A stretch of DNA of 64,000 bases. It comes from Runella aurantiaca (GTDB taxonomy: Bacteria; Bacteroidota; Bacteroidia; Cytophagales; Spirosomataceae). A model generated the notes under the pieces. It worked only from the letters and a program-made list of their open reading frames with translations, was not told where the DNA came from and ran no database searches. This document shows, piece by piece, positions 59,836-64,000 of the stretch; the stretch's first letter is position 1; each line of letters starts with the position of its first letter. A program made the position numbers and the translations under genes. The stretch spans positions 186,001 to 250,000 of the forward strand of contig NZ_QPIW01000004.1 in assembly GCF_003339505.1 (NCBI RefSeq), read 5' to 3'.

Positions 59836-60942
59836 ATGTCTACAATCACCCGCATTGAAGTTTATAAATTTAATATTTCGCTCCAAGCGCCCGTCACGAT
59901 TGCGATTGGAACCATTGAAGAAGCTCGAAATATTTTGGTTAAAATTTATACCTCAGATGGCCTTCATGGTACGGGCGAAGGTGCCCCTTTTTGGATGATA
60001 GTGGGAGAAACCCAAGCCACTGCTTATGCGGCAGCTTATGATTTGGCAAAATTGCTGATTGGTAAAAATCCGTTGGATATAGAAGGCTGCTTGGCGGCTC
60101 TGGACCGTTATCTGAGTGGAAACCCGACCGTAAAAAGTGCGTTTGACATGGCGTTGTATGACTTGGCCGCCAAGTACGCCAATATGCCTTTGTATCAGTT
60201 TTTGGGCGGCACCAATCGTCCGATTGTTACCGATGAAACAATTTACATCGCCCAACCAGAGGTAATGGCGGCCGATGCCGTTAAAATAAAGGAACGTGGC
60301 GCGGAAGCGATTAAAGTAAAATTAGGAACAAACGCCAAAGATGATATTCGGCGTATTGCCGCCATTCGGGAAGCTATCGGCGACGCCATTCCCCTCCGTA
60401 CTGATGCCAATCAGGGGTGGGATTACATCAGCGCGCTTACGGTTTTGAATACGATTGCCGACTGGAATGTGGAGTACTGCGAACAGCCCGTAAAACATTG
60501 GGACTACGCCCATTTGGCGCGGCTGCGGCAGAATGCCCGTGTGCCTATTTGCGCCGATGAGTCGCTGTTTTCTCCGCAAGATGCCATCAAATTGGTGACC
60601 CAACAGGCCGTGGATTTTTTCAATATAAAACTTTCAAAAAGTGGCGGGTTACGCAATGCGGTCAAAATCAACGCCATTGCCGAAGCGGCGGGTGTCAAGT
60701 GTATGATTGGGTGTATGTCGGAGTCGCGTTTGGGAATTTCGGCCAATGCCCATTTTGCGTCTGCTTTGCAAAACGTTGTTTTTTATGATTTAGATTCTCC
60801 TTTTGAACACGCCCAAAATCCAATATTGGGCGGGATTCATTACCAAAATCATTATCAAGTAATTATTCCAGATTTGCCAGGGCATGGTGCCGAGGTAGAA
60901 GATGATTTTTTGCGGCGTATGGAGTCGTTTGTCGTGGAATGA
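59836..60942 (+). CDS. Dipeptide epimerase (enolase superfamily, MLE subgroup)
   Basis: The 368-residue protein has the muconate lactonising enzyme-type barrel: KVKLG (the catalytic KxK pair near residue 157-159), the metal ligands in DANQGW, EYCEQPV and CADESLF, and a second catalytic Lys in NIKLSKSGGL. This order is typical of L-Ala-D/L-Glu and related dipeptide epimerases in peptidoglycan recycling or peptide catabolism. Substrate specificity cannot be read from the sequence. It lies 55 bases after thiamine diphosphokinase. Its stop is near 60942, and the next gene's start is downstream of it. Confidence 0.85.
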   Translation: MSTITRIEVYKFNISLQAPVTIAIGTIEEARNILVKIYTSDGLHGTGEGAPFWMIVGETQATAYAAAYDLAKLLIGKNPLDIEGCLAALDRYLSGNPTVKSAFDMALYDLAAKYANMPLYQFLGGTNRPIVTDETIYIAQPEVMAADAVKIKERGAEAIKVKLGTNAKDDIRRIAAIREAIGDAIPLRTDANQGWDYISALTVLNTIADWNVEYCEQPVKHWDYAHLARLRQNARVPICADESLFSPQDAIKLVTQQAVDFFNIKLSKSGGLRNAVKINAIAEAAGVKCMIGCMSESRLGISANAHFASALQNVVFYDLDSPFEHAQNPILGGIHYQNHYQVIIPDLPGHGAEVEDDFLRRMESFVVE

Positions 60943-61013
60943 TTCCTTGCGTTTGTCTCATGTATTTTGTACTGTATGATTGTTATACTTTTGAAAATAG
61001 CCAAAGAATTGAA

Positions 61014-61604
61014 ATGAAAAAGACACTACTCTTTCTTAGTTTACTGGCTGGAAGTAATTTAGTTTTTGGTCAAAATCCCCCCCAAAACAATATCAAGGCG
61101 GGCTTTACTTATATTTTATTTGGTTCGGGAGATTTGGCGGGCTTCAATTATTACAATGAGTACAATCGTCGATTGAATCGCTTCCTGACTTTTGCTCCTT
61201 CGTTGCATTTTGGATATGGCGCCAAAGCTTCAGATTATCTGCGTTCTACCAAAGCTTCTTTTTCCGTTGATCCCAATGTTTTTATATCTCCGATGCGTTT
61301 TGAAAAAAGCAAAATACGTCTTGGTGTAGGGCCGTCGTTGCGTTTCTTATCAGACTCTCATCCGAGTAGTTTCGGTTTGTTGTTTAATGGAGGAACGGCA
61401 CTTCCTCTCGATAAAGATTACTTGATAACACCTATTACTTATACTCGTCCCCTGAATTATTGGACAATTGGTTATACACTTTTGTTGGAGGCAGAATTGC
61501 ATTTTACCAGACATTGGTTGGTAGGAACCAGAGCTTCTTTTCAAAACTATGCGAGTGGTGAAACGGCGCTAAACGCAGGCTTAAATGTGGGCTATCGTTT
61601 TTGA
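61014..61604 (+). CDS. Small outer membrane beta-barrel protein
   Basis: The 196-residue protein has a signal peptide (MKKTLLFLSLLAGSNLVFGQ). Alternating strands follow, such as IKAGFTYILFGSGDLAGFNY and PSLHFGYGAKASDYLRS, and the chain ends AGLNVGYRF with a terminal Phe, the C-terminal signature of outer-membrane barrels. The longer frame from 60939 would add 25 residues with two Cys and no signal character, so ATG at 61014 is preferred. Function unknown. Confidence 0.7.
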   Translation: MKKTLLFLSLLAGSNLVFGQNPPQNNIKAGFTYILFGSGDLAGFNYYNEYNRRLNRFLTFAPSLHFGYGAKASDYLRSTKASFSVDPNVFISPMRFEKSKIRLGVGPSLRFLSDSHPSSFGLLFNGGTALPLDKDYLITPITYTRPLNYWTIGYTLLLEAELHFTRHWLVGTRASFQNYASGETALNAGLNVGYRF

Positions 61605-61617
61605 TGATGTATAAATC

Positions 61618-61631
61618 GCAGGCTAACCTGC
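61618..61631. terminator. Short hairpin between convergent genes
   Basis: GCAGG pairs with CCTGC (61618-61622 with 61627-61631), and TACTTTTG follows. The stem is short, so it may be a weak terminator for the barrel gene. Confidence 0.3.
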
Positions 61632-61654
61632 TACTTTTGTCGAATAATTTAACC

Positions 61655-62227
61655 TTACACGGCTTTGCCAAAACAGAAAACCATCGCGGCCAAGGCATAG
61701 TGATATACATCAATTGGACTAAAAGGTAGGTGTTGGGTGGCTACCTTGGTAGCAATGCCCAAAATCATCACTCCAATTACAATCCAGATGGCTTTTTGGT
61801 ATTTTTGCATAAGTCCGAAAACTGCAATCAACATCACGACAAGCATCGTAAAAGCCTGAACAACGGAGCTGAAAACCTGAAAGGCGGGATAGAGCAGAAA
61901 GATAAATAAAATAAGTCCGAAGGAGAGGGTTACAATGACGGTAGGGCGGGAGATGGTCTGGCGCATCACTAACCCCCAAATGGCAACTACCACACTTGCA
62001 AGCCCGGCGCTACCGGCCAATGTTGAGAGAGAGCGATGGGTATCGGTTAATTGATGAAACCCCAAATAACGGAATACACCTGCACCCGCCGCCAACGAAA
62101 CGGTTACTAAAAATACACCCCAGAGGAGGCGATTATGGAAGGGGACATAAGCAAAGAATTTAAAAAAAACGACAATGCATACAGTGGCTACGACAGCGTC
62201 TGAAAAGGCGTTGGAGAGTTGAATCAT
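61655..62227 (-). CDS. Integral membrane protein of unknown function
   Basis: The 190-residue protein has six predicted membrane helices separated by short loops (for example VVATVCIVVFFKFFAYVPF and TMLVVMLIAVFGLMQKYQKA). No catalytic or transport motif and no recognised family were seen, although it resembles small six-helix proteins of Bacteroidota. ATG at 62227 gives a polar start and then a hydrophobic helix. It is convergent with the small barrel gene and divergent from sucD. Confidence 0.6.
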   Translation of the reverse strand: MIQLSNAFSDAVVATVCIVVFFKFFAYVPFHNRLLWGVFLVTVSLAAGAGVFRYLGFHQLTDTHRSLSTLAGSAGLASVVVAIWGLVMRQTISRPTVIVTLSFGLILFIFLLYPAFQVFSSVVQAFTMLVVMLIAVFGLMQKYQKAIWIVIGVMILGIATKVATQHLPFSPIDVYHYALAAMVFCFGKAV

Positions 62228-62508
62228 TCTTACACAAGAAGTTAAAGGTTAAGGGGGCTAACGTTTTATCGGCGATAAAAACCGATGATTAAGAACGATA
62301 AACGTTTGAAAAAGCCTTAGCAAGGTATCAGTATTTTACCGTTTTAAACAGAAAAATAAGCAATATTTAGGCCTTCAAAAATTTTTCTTTCAGGGGTGCT
62401 TTTGTACTTTCTTTATTTCGACCTACTTTTACTGAAAAATTTTTGGCTTCTGTCTTGAATAAAATAAAGTTAATCATTTTGAATCACGCAATTTTATACT
62501 AACCACCA

Positions 62509-63384
62509 ATGAGCGTATTAGTCAATAAAAACTCAAAGATAATTGTGCAGGGCTTCACAGGCTCCGAAGGTACTTTTCATGCCCAACAAATGATTGAGTA
62601 CGGAACAAATGTTGTAGGTGGAGTGACTCCAGGCAAAGGCGGTCAAAGTCACCTAGATCGTCCCGTCTTCAACACCGTTGCTGATGCCGTAAATACCACA
62701 GGGGCCGATGTGTCAATCATTTTTGTGCCGCCAGCTTTTGCCGCCGACGCCATCATGGAAGCCGCCGATGCAGGTATCAAAGTAATCGTTTGTATCACTG
62801 AAGGTATTCCGACCAAAGACATGATGTTGGCGAAAGAATACATCACGACAAAAGACTGCCGTCTCATTGGTCCAAACTGTCCGGGTGTAATGACGGCCGA
62901 CGAATGTAAGGTGGGAATCATGCCTGGTTTTATCTTCAAAAAAGGAACCATCGGCATCGTTTCTAAGTCAGGTACGTTGACCTACGAAGCGGTTGATCAG
63001 TTGACAAAAGCAGGCCTTGGCCAAACCACTGCCATTGGAATTGGAGGCGACCCAATCATTGGTACAACTACCAAAGAAGCGGTAGAATTGCTCATGAATG
63101 ACCCCGAAACAGAAGGAATTGTGATGATAGGAGAAATCGGAGGAAGCATGGAAGCCGATGCCGCCTATTGGATTAAAGCAAACGGAACTAAACCCGTCGT
63201 TGGTTTTATCGCTGGTCAAACTGCCCCTAAAGGTCGTCGTATGGGCCACGCAGGTGCTATTATTGGTGGTGCAGATGATACGGCTGCGGCTAAGATGCGC
63301 ATTATGAGTGAGTGTGGTATCTTCGTGGTAGAATCGCCCGCGTTGATTGGCGAAACAATGTTGAAAGCCTTAGGTCGTGACTAA
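62509..63384 (+). CDS. sucD: Succinate-CoA ligase, alpha subunit
   Basis: The 291-residue protein has the CoA-binding domain ([33 protein letters not shown]) and the ligase domain with LIGPNCPG and the phosphohistidine in [13 protein letters not shown]. It is the family's normal length. With SucC (not in the window) it catalyses substrate-level phosphorylation in the TCA cycle. It has a 280-base upstream gap and is followed by a hairpin, so it is probably monocistronic here, unlike the sucCD operon of other bacteria. Confidence 0.95.
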   Translation: MSVLVNKNSKIIVQGFTGSEGTFHAQQMIEYGTNVVGGVTPGKGGQSHLDRPVFNTVADAVNTTGADVSIIFVPPAFAADAIMEAADAGIKVIVCITEGIPTKDMMLAKEYITTKDCRLIGPNCPGVMTADECKVGIMPGFIFKKGTIGIVSKSGTLTYEAVDQLTKAGLGQTTAIGIGGDPIIGTTTKEAVELLMNDPETEGIVMIGEIGGSMEADAAYWIKANGTKPVVGFIAGQTAPKGRRMGHAGAIIGGADDTAAAKMRIMSECGIFVVESPALIGETMLKALGRD

Positions 63385-63413
63385 CCGATATTACTATTAT
63401 CTTTTCTAACTTT

Positions 63414-63444
63414 GCAGGCAGTTTGGATATTCCAGGCTGCCTGC
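63414..63444 (+). terminator. Hairpin terminator after sucD
   Basis: GCAGGCAG at 63414-63421 pairs with CTGCCTGC at 63437-63444. The tail ATCTATTTTGGGG has a weak T-run. Confidence 0.55.
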
Positions 63445-63478
63445 ATCTATTTTGGGGATTAAAAATGAGTATCGGCGA

Positions 63479-64000
63479 ATGACGAAGAAAGTTGTTCATA
63501 GGTTTAAATATATTACGTGGCTGCTATTGTTTAGCTGCGTTGCTCCCCTTTGGGCAGAAGTAGGGCCAGACAAGCAGTACTTCCTCGTAAAAAATTTGGC
63601 GCAGGATTGGCTTGTGTATGATCAGCGGGAAAAAGAATTCGTTCCTTACGTGGCCGAACAGCACGGTAATCAGCTGTCAGTCAATACGCTAGTGGATTTA
63701 GAAAGCAATCTGCATTATGAGCTTCTGCTGTACGTCGAAAAAAATAATTATCTGTTTCTGAATGGCTCATTGCAGGAAAACCTGAAGGCAGGAAGCTGGC
63801 GAGTCATGAAAATAGACAGTCTTTATAAAATATTTAGGCGCCCGCAGTTGATGATTACGATATACGGAACGCCCGGGCAGACTGGAAAAGTCGTCATTAT
63901 TGGTCACCGAAAAGCGGCCGTTGAAAAACTGATTACGATTGAGGAAGAATCGTTTTTGAATCTAAAACCCCGAGAGCAAGCCTCTATTGCTAATTTTTTC
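63479..64000 (+). CDS. Exported protein of unknown function, 3' end cut off
   Basis: From ATG at 63479 an open frame of 174 residues runs off the window. The N terminus is a signal peptide (TKKVVHRFKYITWLLLFSCV, cleaved near LWAEV). A beta-rich exported domain follows, containing KQYFLVKNLAQDWLVYDQRE and VVIIGHRKAAVEKLITIEEE. No family is recognised from this part. A membrane domain such as DUF4271 could follow, but it is not visible. Confidence 0.65.
   Translation, partial: MTKKVVHRFKYITWLLLFSCVAPLWAEVGPDKQYFLVKNLAQDWLVYDQREKEFVPYVAEQHGNQLSVNTLVDLESNLHYELLLYVEKNNYLFLNGSLQENLKAGSWRVMKIDSLYKIFRRPQLMITIYGTPGQTGKVVIIGHRKAAVEKLITIEEESFLNLKPREQASIANFF

Overview
The window reads as chromosome of a Bacteroidota bacterium, most likely a Cytophagales member of the Runella/Spirosoma kind. 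This is an inference from several things seen together: type IX secretion (T9SS) sorting domains, TonB receptors paired with a DUF4249 lipoprotein, GSCFA, DUF5723 and DUF2520 proteins, TAnnTTTG-type -7 promoter boxes, starts without Shine-Dalgarno sequences, and a carotenoid gene set with a B12-dependent MerR regulator. No species was established.

Layout. 1-5.4 kb holds housekeeping and carotenoid genes: a partial QueD/PTPS protein, the heptose epimerase HldD, a CarH-like B12 photoregulator beside a CruF-like carotenoid gene, tRNA-His with a decayed partial copy next to it, YqeY, CvpA and a DUF2520 protein. 5.4-22 kb is envelope biology: an ECF sigma factor with a membrane-anchored barrel protein, a PepSY-like lipoprotein, two TonB receptors, DUF4249, a CLC transporter, and a 1593-residue T9SS protein with ten exact-length 80-residue repeats. 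22-25.6 kb has DUF456, carboxynorspermidine dehydrogenase and a LuxR-type regulator.

25.7-32.9 kb is a lasso-peptide cluster. It contains an ABC exporter, a cyclase, a 45-residue precursor too short for routine gene calling, an unfamiliar cysteine-rich protein, a PqqD-like leader-binding protein, a transglutaminase-like leader peptidase and an HPr-kinase-like kinase. The predicted core has Gly1 and Asp8 in the right places for an eight-residue ring. A C25 (gingipain-like) T9SS protease follows, then a lipoprotein, GSCFA, an internally deleted nuclease pseudogene, DUF5723 and SUI1.

40.3-57.1 kb is the most striking part. A seven-gene minus-strand operon encodes two CHAT proteases, an nSTAND ATPase with a WD40-like tail, a fusion of amidase, metacaspase and SGNH hydrolase, a MoxR AAA+ ATPase, a vWA-like protein, and a pseudocaspase/TIR-like/LRR protein. 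Three junctions are 4-base ATGA overlaps. Diverging from the operon is a 254-residue protein that I read as a candidate bacterial gasdermin. The whole looks like a protease-triggered, pyroptosis-like cell-death (probably antiphage) locus with an unusual composition.

57.1-64 kb returns to core genes: the carotene ketolase CrtW, a membrane glycosyltransferase-like protein, thiamine diphosphokinase (preceded by a 7-bp tandem repeat), a dipeptide epimerase, small membrane and outer-membrane proteins, SucD and a truncated exported protein.
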